From Verrucomicrobiaceae bacterium (lineage in GTDB: Bacteria; Verrucomicrobiota; Verrucomicrobiia; Verrucomicrobiales; Verrucomicrobiaceae), in contig JAIXSY010000045.1 of assembly GCA_027484445.1 (NCBI GenBank), positions 1 through 64,000 of the forward strand: DNA of 64,000 nucleotides, given 5' to 3'. The notes beneath the pieces are model-generated. The model did not search any database. It saw nothing but the letters and a program-made list of their open reading frames with translations, and was not told where the DNA came from. This document shows, piece by piece, positions 7,390 through 16,867 of the stretch (position 1 is its first letter; every line of letters begins with the position of its first letter). The position numbers and the translations under genes are program-made.

Positions 7390-10300
7390 TCAAGGCGTCG
7401 TGCTCACGGCAATGCGGAAGAAGCGGGCTTTTTTGCCGCCGATGAAGAAGGGGTAGGTGACTTGGACGACGTCGTGGGTGGCATCACTGGCGACGACGGT
7501 GGGCGTGGCGGCGCTGTCTTGCCAGGTGGTGAGGTCGGCGCTGAACTGCGGGGTGTAGATGATGCCGTCGCTGGCGTGGGTTTTGCGGCGGACGAAGCGT
7601 GCGGTGTAGTTCACGACGCCGGGCAGGGTCTCGACGTTGGCGGCGGGCATGCCGGTCTGGGTCAAAACATTGCCGCTGATGGTGAAGGTGCCGGTGCTGT
7701 TGGCGGCGGGGTTCATGCCGAAGGCGAACTCGACAATGTTGCTGACGCCGTCGCCGTCGTTGTCACCCGTGTTGGCGGTGCCGCCGGTGTTGGCGATGGT
7801 GCCAAAGTTTTGCACGCGCCAGACTTCGATGGCGGTTTGGGCGACTTTGGGATCGGTGGTGGCGTTGTATTCCTGGAGGTTGGTGAGGCCGTCGCTGTCG
7901 AAGTCGGCGCTGTCGTCGGAGTTCGCGGCGAGGGTCCACTCGGGCTCGCCGGTGGTGCCATTGGTGCCGAGCGTGCCGAAGGTCTGATGACGCCATTGCT
8001 CCTTCGCGTCCTTGTGAATCCAGAAGGTGCGGGTGACGGGCGTGGCGGTTTGCAACAGAGGAGCAATGGTGCGGCCGTATTGGGTGGCGACGACGGTGAC
8101 TTTGACCGGGAATTTCGTGCGAGCGGGCAGCGAGGTGAAGGTGAGCGTGCTGCCGCTGACCTTCGCGGGGCCTTGGCGGACGTAGAAGTCCACAGTGGCT
8201 CCGGCGTAGGTGGCGGTGCCGGTGGTGCTGGCGCTGAGATTCAGCGTGGAGGCTCCATTCAAGAGATCCGCAGGCTGCGTGAAAGTGATGGTCTGCGCGG
8301 TGCCGCTGGTGAGAGGCAGCGTGAAACCGAGCACGGATTGCTGAACCGCACTGACATAGGTGCTATCGCCCGGATGCACGGCTTGGAACCAGATGCTTTT
8401 TGAACGACCCGCCGCGAGGTTGTCCGTGCCGATGCGATTGAATGCGATGCGGAAGGTGTCCGGCGAGAGCTGCTCAAACGGACCCGTGATGCCATGGATC
8501 AAGATGGGGTCAGCGGAACTCGAATGACCAATGGCTGAACCCGATGGCAGACCGGAGGCACCCACGCCTTGCGGTGGCACGATGTCGAGGAAACGCGTGC
8601 CGAGTTTGAAGGTGAGGCCGTCTCCCGATGCCACGGGCGACCACGCGAGGTTCACAGCGGCATGCGTGTTGTCCATGGCGACGGGCGAGCCGTTTTGCGT
8701 GTAGCCGACGAGCTGGTAAGTCGTCTTCACGGGCAGGTAGTTGTTGTGCGTGGTCTCGGCGTGCTCTTGATCGAAATACCAAAACGCCTCGCTGGTGTTG
8801 CCCGCGTAGGCGCCGACGGCGGCGGGGCTCGCGGTGGGGCTTTGACCTTTGCGCCAGCGATCCGCCATCCAGCCCTGCGTGCTGGTGTCGATGGTCTGGA
8901 GCAAGGCGGTGCCATCGGCCGCAGCGGTGGCGGGCAGGCGATACTGCCCGATTTTGCGCAGATACATGCCGAGGTATTGGCAGACGCGGTCGCTGTAGTC
9001 GAAGTGGCCGCGGCCGTTGTCGGCGAACATCGAGAGGATGGCACCGCTGACGGTGTTTTTGAAAGTCAGCGCATTCGTGCCGCGACCCATCGCGTCCTCA
9101 TACTCGCCATTGATGAACATGAGCGGCGTGCCGGCGAGATCGCTGTCGGCAAAGGTGGGGCTGTTTGCATCGCGATACTGTGGGATCTGGCCTTTGATGG
9201 AGATGGCGGCGGCGCAGCGGCGCTGGGTGCTGTTCGCCGTCGAGTATTGTTTGTCCCACGCGGCGAAGTGATACGGAGCGCTGGCCATCGCGGAGTGGCC
9301 GATCCACACGACGGGCGTCTTGCTCAGCTCGGCAAAGCCGGAGTCCGTGGCGAGAGCATCCATCATCTGCTGGAAATAGACAGGCGTGTTCGGCCTCGCG
9401 GTGAAGTTGAACTGTGCATCAAGGTTCGGCGAGATGAAGATCGCGCCCATGCCGGCATCGGCCATGCCCTGGCGGGTGGCGGGATGCTCGAGCAGAGCTT
9501 TTTCGAGCAGATTGTCCTGGCCGATGATCACGCCGCGCACGGTGGTGACGCCCGGCGGGATGTAGAGGAAGGCTCGCGGATTGCTGTTCGTCTCGGAGGA
9601 GATGAGGCCCGTGATCGGCACCGACCATTGCCACAGGTCGTCTTTGTGATCCGGCTTCGGCGTGAGTGTGATGGTGACGGTCTTGTTCGTGGTGCCCTGC
9701 ACATTCACGGCGCTGAAGAGGTAGTTCGTCGTAACACTCGGCGTGACGGTGAGCGTGCCCGTGGTGGCAAAGCTCTGCGGACCGCTGCCGCTATCAATGG
9801 TGAGCGTGTCGGCATTCGGAATGGCCCAGCTCAGCGTGCTGCTGCCACCGGGCCAGATGACCGGCGATGAAGCCGTGACCGAACTGAGGTCCGGCGGTGG
9901 ATTGGTGACCTCGGAGGAACTGGAGCTGCTGCCCACGCCATTCACGGCACGCACGATGTAATAATAGATGGTGCCTGCTGAAGCGGTGGTGTCGGTGTAG
10001 CTGAGTGTGGGAGCACTCACGCTCGCGAGCGGGCTGGCGAAGTTAAAACTGCCCGAGGTGGTGCTGCGGAAGATTTGGTAGCTCGTGGCACCATTCACCG
10101 CGCTCCAGTTGAGCGTGTAGCTCGTCGTGCTGTTCGCCGTGATGGCGAGGCTCGCAGGCGCAGCAGGCACGGTATTGGCCGGAGCAGCAGTGCCGACGAT
10201 TTGGAAGCCGGGGAACTTCAGGCGCTGCACGCTATCGCCTTGATTCACGGCGGTGAAGGTGGCGGTGAGTGTGCCGGTGAGGCCGGTGAACTTCACATAG

Positions 10301-12279
10301 TTCGCCTGTGTGTCCGCGCCGCTGTTGAAGGTCGTGTCCGTGCTCTGCACATAGCCTGTGCCGCTGCTCGTCGGCGTTCCCGCACCGCCGCGCAGGTAGT
10401 AAGTCGTGCCACCGACGGTGAAACTGCCGCCGCGTGTCGCGCCATCATCCGCCATGTAGAAATACACATCGTAGGTGCCATACGGGATGCCGGTGACGGT
10501 GATCGTGGTCGCCGTGCCATCAAACTTGTCATACACCGTGTCGAACATCCGCGTGTCATTCGAAGGACTCGCGATGCCCCGGCTGAAGGCCGAGCCACCA
10601 TTGCCACCACCGAAAGCCACCGACACACCCGTGACCTGCGCCCCATTGCTATCGACGAGATTCGTCATCGAGCCGGCACCGCCCGTGATGTCCAGATTGT
10701 TCCATTTCGCAAAACGGGCTCCGCTGGCACCGGCGAACTCCGCTGGCGTCATGCCGGTGTTGCTCGTGCCTTTGACATTGAAGCTCAGCGCCACAGGCAC
10801 CGGAGCGTTCGGGTTGGTGAGGTTGAGCACGATGTTGTTGCCCACCAGTTGCAGGCTGGTGCTCGTGTAGCTCGACAGCCCGCTGCCGATGCTCAAACCG
10901 GCGGTGATGAAGCCGCTGCCATCGGTGGTGAGCCCGCTGTAGTTCGTGTTCGCATCACCTTGAAAGAGCACATACTGCCCGCTGGCCAGCAGACCGGCGG
11001 AGACATCGGTGAAGTTCAGCACCGTGCTGTTGAAGATCGCCTCGCCGACCGTGGCGTGTCCGACAAAGGCCACCTTGTCATTGCCAGTCGTGCTCAGATC
11101 AAAGCTCGCCGTGCCACCGGTGGCAAAGAAGAGATTGGTGCGATTGGAGACCGTTTGATCAATCGTCAGCGTGCCCACGCCGCTGCTCGTCGCGGGATCG
11201 CCCGGAGCCAGCTTGCCGCCGGATTCGATGGCGATCATCACACCGCCACCCGCCGTGTCGAAGGGCTTGATCGTGCCCGTGCCGCCCAGCGTCGCGGTGT
11301 TCTTCACCGCGTAAGCACCTGCCGTGCCCGTGGTGGCTGCGAGATTGCCCGTCGTCGTGATCGTGGCGATGTGGGAGCCATTCATGAGGAAGGTGCCCGC
11401 ATTGATCGTCGTCGTTCCCGCCGCGTAACTCGTGCCACTGAAGGTCTGCGTGCCCGAGCCATTCTTAGTGATCGCGATGTTCGAGCGGAAGTCCGTGGCC
11501 GCCGCGCCCGGGTTCTTGCCAAAGAAGCCCTGGAAGGTCCCGCTCTCGTTGTTCGTGCCCAGCGTCAGCGTGCTGAAGGTTGTCGTGCTGTTGTTGCGCA
11601 CATACGTCTGCGTCGTGCCGTCAAAGCCGCCGATGGTCTGATTGCGCCCGCCAAACATGCCCAGCGTGATCGTGCTCGTCCCCGTGCCGTGCACGAGCGA
11701 GAGCCGTGTAGCTGGCAAAGTGCCGCCAGTGGCTGGATCGATCACACCGCTATCACCACTGAGGCTCGTGACCGTGAGCGTGCCCGAGAAACCGGTCCAC
11801 GACAGACCGCCGCTCGTGGGCGAAAAAATGTTCGAGCCCGTGACGACTCGCAGGCCTTGCGTGCCCGCAAAGGTCAGACTACCGCCGCCGAAGTTGTAGG
11901 TTTTGCTGAACCAAGTCGCGAGGTTGATCGTCGGCGTGCCGCTGGAGGTGGCCCAGGTGACCGTCGAGTTCGCCGCCGTGCCACTGCCGGTGAGGCTGAA
12001 GTTCTGCCCGCTGGAACTGCCGGTCAGCGTGAGATTCCCGATGGTCACGGGTGCGGTCACCGTGATCGCCGTGGCCCCCGCTCCCGTCGTGCCGCTCAGA
12101 TTGACCGTCGCCGTAGCCCCAGTGCCGCTCGCCACCGTGCCGCCGCTCCACTTTGTGGTGTCGCTGTAGTTGGCCGTCGTCGCCGTGCCATTGCCCTGAC
12201 CGATGAACGTGCCATCCACCGCCCAAACGGACGTCGAAAGAGACAGCAGTGCGAAAACAAAACGATAAGACCGGTTCAT
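7390..12279 (-). CDS. Giant exported protein: autotransporter-like repeats, FN3 and hydrolase-like region
   Basis: This 1629-residue protein starts at an ATG followed by a signal peptide. Residues about 80-380 are Gly/Thr-rich repeats resembling passenger-associated transport repeats (TFSGTSYAAGTTTINAGTF pattern). A carbohydrate-binding-like beta domain and a fibronectin type III domain (about 704-795) follow. A region at about 875-1130 resembles an alpha/beta hydrolase, with WIGHS near 994 as a possible nucleophile elbow. Asp-rich calcium-loop segments (DFDSDGLTNLQEY near 1450) precede a terminal KKARFFRIAV tail of a type common in this phylum. No beta-barrel is present, so it is not a classical autotransporter. 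A 29-bp element upstream is shared with the PIN operon. Confidence 0.75.
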   Translation of the reverse strand: MNRSYRFVFALLSLSTSVWAVDGTFIGQGNGTATTANYSDTTKWSGGTVASGTGATATVNLSGTTGAGATAITVTAPVTIGNLTLTGSSSGQNFSLTGSGTAANSTVTWATSSGTPTINLATWFSKTYNFGGGSLTFAGTQGLRVVTGSNIFSPTSGGLSWTGFSGTLTVTSLSGDSGVIDPATGGTLPATRLSLVHGTGTSTITLGMFGGRNQTIGGFDGTTQTYVRNNSTTTFSTLTLGTNNESGTFQGFFGKNPGAAATDFRSNIAITKNGSGTQTFSGTSYAAGTTTINAGTFLMNGSHIATITTTGNLAATTGTAGAYAVKNTATLGGTGTIKPFDTAGGGVMIAIESGGKLAPGDPATSSGVGTLTIDQTVSNRTNLFFATGGTASFDLSTTGNDKVAFVGHATVGEAIFNSTVLNFTDVSAGLLASGQYVLFQGDANTNYSGLTTDGSGFITAGLSIGSGLSSYTSTSLQLVGNNIVLNLTNPNAPVPVALSFNVKGTSNTGMTPAEFAGASGARFAKWNNLDITGGAGSMTNLVDSNGAQVTGVSVAFGGGNGGSAFSRGIASPSNDTRMFDTVYDKFDGTATTITVTGIPYGTYDVYFYMADDGATRGGSFTVGGTTYYLRGGAGTPTSSGTGYVQSTDTTFNSGADTQANYVKFTGLTGTLTATFTAVNQGDSVQRLKFPGFQIVGTAAPANTVPAAPASLAITANSTTSYTLNWSAVNGATSYQIFRSTTSGSFNFASPLASVSAPTLSYTDTTASAGTIYYYIVRAVNGVGSSSSSSEVTNPPPDLSSVTASSPVIWPGGSSTLSWAIPNADTLTIDSGSGPQSFATTGTLTVTPSVTTNYLFSAVNVQGTTNKTVTITLTPKPDHKDDLWQWSVPITGLISSETNSNPRAFLYIPPGVTTVRGVIIGQDNLLEKALLEHPATRQGMADAGMGAIFISPNLDAQFNFTARPNTPVYFQQMMDALATDSGFAELSKTPVVWIGHSAMASAPYHFAAWDKQYSTANSTQRRCAAAISIKGQIPQYRDANSPTFADSDLAGTPLMFINGEYEDAMGRGTNALTFKNTVSGAILSMFADNGRGHFDYSDRVCQYLGMYLRKIGQYRLPATAAADGTALLQTIDTSTQGWMADRWRKGQSPTASPAAVGAYAGNTSEAFWYFDQEHAETTHNNYLPVKTTYQLVGYTQNGSPVAMDNTHAAVNLAWSPVASGDGLTFKLGTRFLDIVPPQGVGASGLPSGSAIGHSSSADPILIHGITGPFEQLSPDTFRIAFNRIGTDNLAAGRSKSIWFQAVHPGDSTYVSAVQQSVLGFTLPLTSGTAQTITFTQPADLLNGASTLNLSASTTGTATYAGATVDFYVRQGPAKVSGSTLTFTSLPARTKFPVKVTVVATQYGRTIAPLLQTATPVTRTFWIHKDAKEQWRHQTFGTLGTNGTTGEPEWTLAANSDDSADFDSDGLTNLQEYNATTDPKVAQTAIEVWRVQNFGTIANTGGTANTGDNDGDGVSNIVEFAFGMNPAANSTGTFTISGNVLTQTGMPAANVETLPGVVNYTARFVRRKTHASDGIIYTPQFSADLTTWQDSAATPTVVASDATHDVVQVTYPFFIGGKKARFFRIAVSTTP

Positions 12280-12349
12280 GAGGTTGGTGGGGCTTTGGAA
12301 TGGGTTGGAAGCCTCCTCATCCTGCCGAAACACGGCTCGATTATCTATT

Positions 12350-12386
12350 GAACGAATGTTCTAGAACATCCGATCCCCTCCCGGCG
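12350..12386. promoter_or_regulatory. GAAC-N4-GTTC box with 29-bp direct repeat, copy 1
   Basis: GAAC-GAAT-GTTC lies at 12350-12361 and continues TAGAAC, making three alternating half-sites. From 12358 to 12386 the sequence is identical to 13814-13842. It lies about 70 bases upstream of the start of the 1629-residue gene, oriented like copy 2. GAAC-N4-GTTC resembles LexA operators of Gram-positive type. As I recall, the box reported for Verrucomicrobia has the half-sites in the other order, so LexA control is only a guess. Confidence 0.5.
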
Positions 12387-12401
12387 GCAAGCCCACCGCG
12401 T

Positions 12402-12920
12402 TTAGGCCTCAGAATCAGCATTGGGAGCTGTCCAGGTGCCAAAAAGCAAACCTTGGCCCGTTGGGTCCAACAGCGCTTCGCTGAAGCCATCTTTCAGATG
12501 AATCGAAATGCATTGGGATTGTCCCTCAGCCTTCAGCCTTGTTGCGGTCCGATGAAAACCCTCATCATCAGTGATCAAATAAGCGGCATTCTGCACCACG
12601 GCTTGAGCCAGGATTTTGAGGTCATCTTTGAGAGATTCCCGTGGTGTCGATGGATCTCGATCTGATAATGGGAAACGGAACTTCGTGCATTGGATCGCGT
12701 CATCCCAATTGAACGGCAGCGTTATGCACGCCCGTGCAATCTCCGGTGGAAGCTCTTGCCTCATGTAAAACTCCGAAACCACAATCGTCGGCAGGTAAAG
12801 AGGCACGCCCTTCTCGATCAGCCATCGCCAATAGTCCCGTGCTGCCGCATGGTGTGCACGATCTTTGCCCGCGAGCGTAATGAAGAAGCTGGTGTCCAGG
12901 ACTGCGCCAGAGGGATGCAT
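12402..12920 (-). CDS. PIN-domain putative ribonuclease (toxin-like)
   Basis: This 172-residue protein has the acidic PIN residues in order: D9 in LDTSFF, E50 in VVSEFY, D99/D100 in LKDDLKILAQA and D118/D119 in ITDDEGF. PIN proteins of this size are Mg2+-dependent RNases, often VapC-type toxins. The start overlaps the stop of the preceding gene in TAATG, so the two are co-translated. The partner is far larger than a usual VapB antitoxin, so this is not a textbook VapBC pair. The C-terminal 30 residues extend beyond the minimal PIN fold. Confidence 0.75.
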   Translation of the reverse strand: MHPSGAVLDTSFFITLAGKDRAHHAAARDYWRWLIEKGVPLYLPTIVVSEFYMRQELPPEIARACITLPFNWDDAIQCTKFRFPLSDRDPSTPRESLKDDLKILAQAVVQNAAYLITDDEGFHRTATRLKAEGQSQCISIHLKDGFSEALLDPTGQGLLFGTWTAPNADSEA

Positions 12921-13744
12921 TATTCACGCCCTCCTCTAAGTTCACGAACCCATGTCCCTGAATCTGGCACATCAGCCCATGCTTTGGCACCAGTCTCAGC
13001 AAAGCGATCTAGCGCAGCCACATCAAAACGCGGCTCGTAGGGCTCAAAAGATACAAGCCTGATGCTTCTAAGGTCTCGGGTCCTCCAATGTTGCTCAGCC
13101 TGAACTCTAGCCAGCACCGTGTGGTAAAGGCGATTCTCTTCCTGATCTCTGAGGTAGTTCTGGCTCGACTGAGCGACGACTGTTTCGCCAGTGCCATTCA
13201 GTTTGATGTGAACATTCGCTTTTGATCGACCACCCATGTCCACAACGGTCCCGACAATGTAGCGCTCGACCTTTACCCACGGCACAATCTCTCCCACTCG
13301 GTAATCGGTTTCGCGGGTTAACTTGATTGGCTTGATCGTCTGCTCACTGGTGGTGATGCCGTAGCTCAAAAAGTCACCTTTCTTGGCCTTGGACTGCCAA
13401 CGTTCGATGATTTCAGCGCGCTTGGGGTCTAGTTCGCCAAGGCAATCTTCTCTTTCAAGGCGGCGCAAGTCTCCGGCCAAAGATGACATCACTAGAAACG
13501 GAACCAACGTAACCAGCTTGTGTGATCCAGGCTCCACTCGGGGGCGAACTTCGTCCAACGGCAAGCCTTCTGAACCAGCGATGAACTCTGCGATTTGGCG
13601 ATGAAACTCATTGAATCGCGCCAAGCCAATCGTCGCAGGGGTCAGCTCGACACCGTCGATCTGATCCCGCAGCGAAAATTCAACTGTGGTGAGGGCTTCC
13701 ATGAGAACTGGCAGGAGATTAGTTTTGAACTTGTTTCCGTGCAA
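12920..13744 (-). CDS. Unrecognised 274-residue partner of the PIN protein
   Basis: I do not recognise a domain. The N-terminal half is helical. The middle (about 125-200) looks beta-rich, with GDFLSYGI, YRVGEIVPWVKVERYIVGTVVDMGG and VHIKLNGTGE segments that suggest a small barrel or OB/SH3-like fold. The C-terminal third is charged. There is no signal peptide or membrane segment. It is the first gene of a two-gene unit with the PIN protein (1-base overlap), so it may be a non-canonical antitoxin or an RNA-guiding subunit. The unit is bracketed by a 29-bp direct repeat, suggesting it moves or was inserted as a piece. Confidence 0.5.
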   Translation of the reverse strand: MHGNKFKTNLLPVLMEALTTVEFSLRDQIDGVELTPATIGLARFNEFHRQIAEFIAGSEGLPLDEVRPRVEPGSHKLVTLVPFLVMSSLAGDLRRLEREDCLGELDPKRAEIIERWQSKAKKGDFLSYGITTSEQTIKPIKLTRETDYRVGEIVPWVKVERYIVGTVVDMGGRSKANVHIKLNGTGETVVAQSSQNYLRDQEENRLYHTVLARVQAEQHWRTRDLRSIRLVSFEPYEPRFDVAALDRFAETGAKAWADVPDSGTWVRELRGGRE

Positions 13745-13805
13745 CAGTGGTGTCCACCCGAAACAACGACCCCAAAACGCCTCCGGCTTCTTTAACCTTG
13801 CTATA

Positions 13806-13842
13806 GAACATACGTTCTAGAACATCCGATCCCCTCCCGGCG
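13806..13842. promoter_or_regulatory. GAAC-N4-GTTC box with 29-bp direct repeat, copy 2
   Basis: GAAC-ATAC-GTTC lies at 13806-13817 and continues TAGAAC. Positions 13814-13842 match 12358-12386 exactly. The box is about 61 bases upstream of the 274-residue gene on the minus strand, so it is placed to act on the PIN operon. Confidence 0.5.
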
Positions 13843-13865
13843 AGGTCGTGGTATATAAGAAGGGT

Positions 13866-13938
13866 TTCCCACAGATTCAGCTCACCACAGAAGTTCAAAA
13901 ATCCATTCTTGATCTGTGGTGAACTGAATCTGTGGGAA
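13866..13938. repeat. Palindromic repeat family A, copy A2
   Basis: This is a well-conserved inverted repeat. The left arm is TTCCCACAGATTCAG then CTCACCACAGA, followed by a spacer of about 20 bases and the complementary right arm. It ends 18 bases before the ATG of the sensor kinase, so it lies in that gene's leader or promoter. Confidence 0.9.
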
Positions 13939-13956
13939 TCTCTTCCCCCGCCCACC

Positions 13957-16860
13957 ATGCTGCGCCTCCTCATCCTCCTCTGCCTCGCCCTTCCGCTCGC
14001 TGCGGCGGACACGGCGTGGCAGGTGCGCACCTGGGTCACGGATGACGGCCTGCCGAACAACGACGTGGTCTGCGCCACCCAGCATCCCGATGGCACGATG
14101 CTCGTGGCCACGCGGGCCGGGCTCAGCCGCTTCGATGGACTGCGGTTTCACGATGTCAAAGTGCAGGCCTCGCGCGGTGGCAGTGTCGGTGCCGTTTTGC
14201 CCGTGGACGATGGCTCGCTCTGGATGGTCACGAACAGCCTCATCGCCCACGTCGAGGGCTCGGGGCATGAGACGACGCTCAACATGCCAGCCTTGGACTT
14301 GCCCGGCTCACGCGAGACCGCCTTTTTCCGAGATCAAACCGGCGCAATGTGGCTGTGCTTTGAGGGTGGACGCTTTCACCGCATCCAAAACGGCCACATC
14401 GAGCAGGTGGCCGTCGCGGAGGGCCTTTCGCCCACCTTTGCCTCGAACGCGGTGATCGATGTCCACGGCCAGATTTGGGCCTGCGGCCCCAAAGTGCTCG
14501 CGAAATGGCAAAACGACCGCTTTGAGCCCGTGGCAGAACTTCCGAAGGATCGCTGCATGATCACCCGTGCCGCCGCGGGCGGCGTGTGGATCGGCGCAGG
14601 CCGCGTTTTGCTCCGCCACACGGAAAAGGATGGCCTGCAAACCATCGCCGAGATGTCCGCGCTGCCTTCCAGCGCCCGCATCTCGCGATTGCATGAAGAC
14701 GCTGAAGGCCGCCTGTGGATCGGCACCTTCGGCAGCGGCCTGTGGCTGTTTCAGGATCATGGGTTCAAAGCCGTCGAACTGCCGAATCGCGATGTCTGGT
14801 GGCTCTCCGAAGACCGCGAAGGCAGCCTCTGGCTCGGCACCGGCGGCGGCGGCGTGTGCCGCGTGCGGCCGCAGTTTCTCACGATGCTCGACGAGCCCGG
14901 CAGTCCGCTCGCAGAAGTGGCGCGTGCGATCTGCACCGATCGAAACGGCGACCTCTGGGTGGCCACGCAAAATGCCCGCCTCTTCACCCGCCGTGCCGGT
15001 CAATGGCGCGAACTCGCCCATGGCATCGACTGGCCATCGAAAAAAGCCGTGCGTGTCACCTCCGGCCCCAACGGCGATGTGTGGATCGGCACGGGCGATG
15101 GCGACCTCGTGCGCTGGGACGGCACCGCCTTTCAAAACATCCTGCTACCGTCCATCGAACCCAAGCTCGGCATCGTCTCCATCCTGCCCGCACGCAATGG
15201 CGACCTCTGGGTCGCACGCAGTTACAGCGTGTGGCATCGTCATGGCGATGAATGGCGCGATGTCGTGCTGCAAGCTGGCAGTGGCGAGGCATCCACGATC
15301 ATCGAAGATCGCGAAGGCCGCATCTGGGCCGGAACCGCCCGCGGCATGCTCTTTCGCGAAGAAGGCGGACGCTTCATCCGCGTCGGAGCCGATGAACTAA
15401 CCTGCGCCGCTATCCGCACACTCCTCATCGCACCCGATGGAGCGCTGCTGCTCGCCACCCAAGGCTCCGGCATCGTCCATCACGCCAAAGGCCGCTTCAC
15501 GACCATCACACGCACTCACGGCCTTCCGCATCCAAACGTCTCGCAGCTCGTTCTCGATGAAAAAGGCCGACTTTGGGCCGGAGGCGATGCCGGGCTCTTC
15601 ACCGTGCCTTACGATCAAATCACCGCCATTGTCGAAAAACGCGCCACCAGCCTCCAAGCGACCCTTTTGGGCCGCAGCGAAGGTATCAGCGGCCTGCAAG
15701 CCAACGGCAGCTTCCCAGGCTCTCTTTTGGAACGCGACGGCACCTTCTGGTGCTCCACCCGCAGCGGCCTCGCCCGCATCGCCACCTCCCGCGTCGGCCT
15801 CAACACCCTCCCTCCGAGTGCCACCATCGAAACCATCACGGTCAATGATGAAGAACCCATCTGTGGTGAACTGAATCTGTGGGAAAAAAAATCCATCACT
15901 CTCGCCCCCGGCGTGAACTCCCTCGCCTTCGAATTCGGTGCCAGCAGCTTCGTCGCACCGCGCAATGTCGCCTTCCGCTACCAGCTCAGCAGCATCGACA
16001 AAGAGCCACGCCTCGCCGATGCCGACCGTCGCGCCGTTTATGGCCACCTTCCACCCGGCGACTACACCTTCAGCGTCCGCGCCGCGAACAACGACGGCCT
16101 CTGGGGTACGCACGACACCGTGCTCCAACTCCGCGTCGCCCCCTTCTATTACGAGACCACCAGGTTTCGCGCCCTCGTCCTCCTCGCCGCCATCGGCCTC
16201 ATCATCTTCATCAGTTACCGCGTCGCCCGCGCCCGCTATCGCCGCCGCACCGAGGCCTTGCAACGCGAGGCCGCCGTGCAAGCCGAGCGCACCCGCATCG
16301 CCCGAGACATGCATGATCAAGTCGGTGCCAGCCTCACGCAGATCAGCCTGCTCTCCGACATCGCCCTCGCGCAAGGCAGCGACAACCCGCAGCTCAACCG
16401 CCTCGCCGAAACCGCCCGCGAAGCCGTCACCGCGCTCGACGAGATCGTCTGGGCCGTCGATCCCAAACAAGACCGCTTCGATAGCCTCCTCGAATACCTC
16501 GCCCCGCAAATTACCGACCTCGCGCAAGCCGCCAACCTCCGCTGCCGCCTCGACTTCCCCACCCACGCCAGCGACCACCACCTGCCCGCCACCTTCCGCC
16601 ATCATCTCTTCCTCATCATCCGCGAAGCCGTTAACAACACCATCAAGCACGCCCGCGCCACCGAACTCAAACTCCGCATCACCCCCACCGACACCCACCT
16701 CACCGTCGGGATCACCGACGACGGCACCGGCTTCAACGCGACCACCACCACCGGCAACGGCCTCACCAACATGCGCACCCGCACCCAAGAACTCCACGGC
16801 ACCCTCGACATCGAAACCACCACCGGCACCCGCATCACCATCACCGTCCCGTGGCCTTGA
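13957..16860 (+). CDS. Reg_prop beta-propeller sensor histidine kinase
   Basis: This 967-residue sensor has a signal peptide. A two-component regulator propeller follows to about 610, with repeated GxLWIGT/GLWxAG blades, then a Y_Y_Y beta-sandwich and one membrane helix at about 739-757. Next is a HisKA_3 dimerisation domain, RIARDMHDQVGASL, with phospho-His786, and a HATPase domain with the N-box in REAVNNTIKHA. This is the HPK7-type kinase that pairs with NarL/LuxR regulators, and one lies downstream at 18118. Propeller sensors of this design typically sense periplasmic glycans. Residues 635-644 (ICGELNLWEK) are encoded by one arm of repeat family A, inserted in frame in a Y_Y_Y loop. The start is the ATG after repeat A2, which restores a proper signal peptide. 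Confidence 0.92.
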   Translation: MLRLLILLCLALPLAAADTAWQVRTWVTDDGLPNNDVVCATQHPDGTMLVATRAGLSRFDGLRFHDVKVQASRGGSVGAVLPVDDGSLWMVTNSLIAHVEGSGHETTLNMPALDLPGSRETAFFRDQTGAMWLCFEGGRFHRIQNGHIEQVAVAEGLSPTFASNAVIDVHGQIWACGPKVLAKWQNDRFEPVAELPKDRCMITRAAAGGVWIGAGRVLLRHTEKDGLQTIAEMSALPSSARISRLHEDAEGRLWIGTFGSGLWLFQDHGFKAVELPNRDVWWLSEDREGSLWLGTGGGGVCRVRPQFLTMLDEPGSPLAEVARAICTDRNGDLWVATQNARLFTRRAGQWRELAHGIDWPSKKAVRVTSGPNGDVWIGTGDGDLVRWDGTAFQNILLPSIEPKLGIVSILPARNGDLWVARSYSVWHRHGDEWRDVVLQAGSGEASTIIEDREGRIWAGTARGMLFREEGGRFIRVGADELTCAAIRTLLIAPDGALLLATQGSGIVHHAKGRFTTITRTHGLPHPNVSQLVLDEKGRLWAGGDAGLFTVPYDQITAIVEKRATSLQATLLGRSEGISGLQANGSFPGSLLERDGTFWCSTRSGLARIATSRVGLNTLPPSATIETITVNDEEPICGELNLWEKKSITLAPGVNSLAFEFGASSFVAPRNVAFRYQLSSIDKEPRLADADRRAVYGHLPPGDYTFSVRAANNDGLWGTHDTVLQLRVAPFYYETTRFRALVLLAAIGLIIFISYRVARARYRRRTEALQREAAVQAERTRIARDMHDQVGASLTQISLLSDIALAQGSDNPQLNRLAETAREAVTALDEIVWAVDPKQDRFDSLLEYLAPQITDLAQAANLRCRLDFPTHASDHHLPATFRHHLFLIIREAVNNTIKHARATELKLRITPTDTHLTVGITDDGTGFNATTTTGNGLTNMRTRTQELHGTLDIETTTGTRITITVPWP
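15859..15885 (+). repeat. Family A half-copy inside the sensor kinase gene
   Basis: A 27-base right arm (ATCTGTGGTGAACTG then AATCTGTGGGAA) lies in frame within the kinase coding sequence and encodes nine residues. No left arm is visible. It is identical to the right arm of copies A1 and A2. Confidence 0.92.
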
Positions 16861-16867
16861 ATAGATA

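Noticed and set aside
10075..12351. Long plus-strand frame opposite the 1629-residue gene
   Set aside because: It is Arg/Ala-rich and repetitive, without domains, as expected from the reverse of a high-GC repetitive gene.
12350..12367. Definite LexA operator
   Set aside because: GAAC-N4-GTTC fits other phyla better than the box I recall for Verrucomicrobia, so only candidate status is kept.
12402..13744. Classical VapBC toxin-antitoxin pair
   Set aside because: The partner is 274 residues and lacks an AbrB or ribbon-helix-helix domain, so only a PIN-domain module is claimed.
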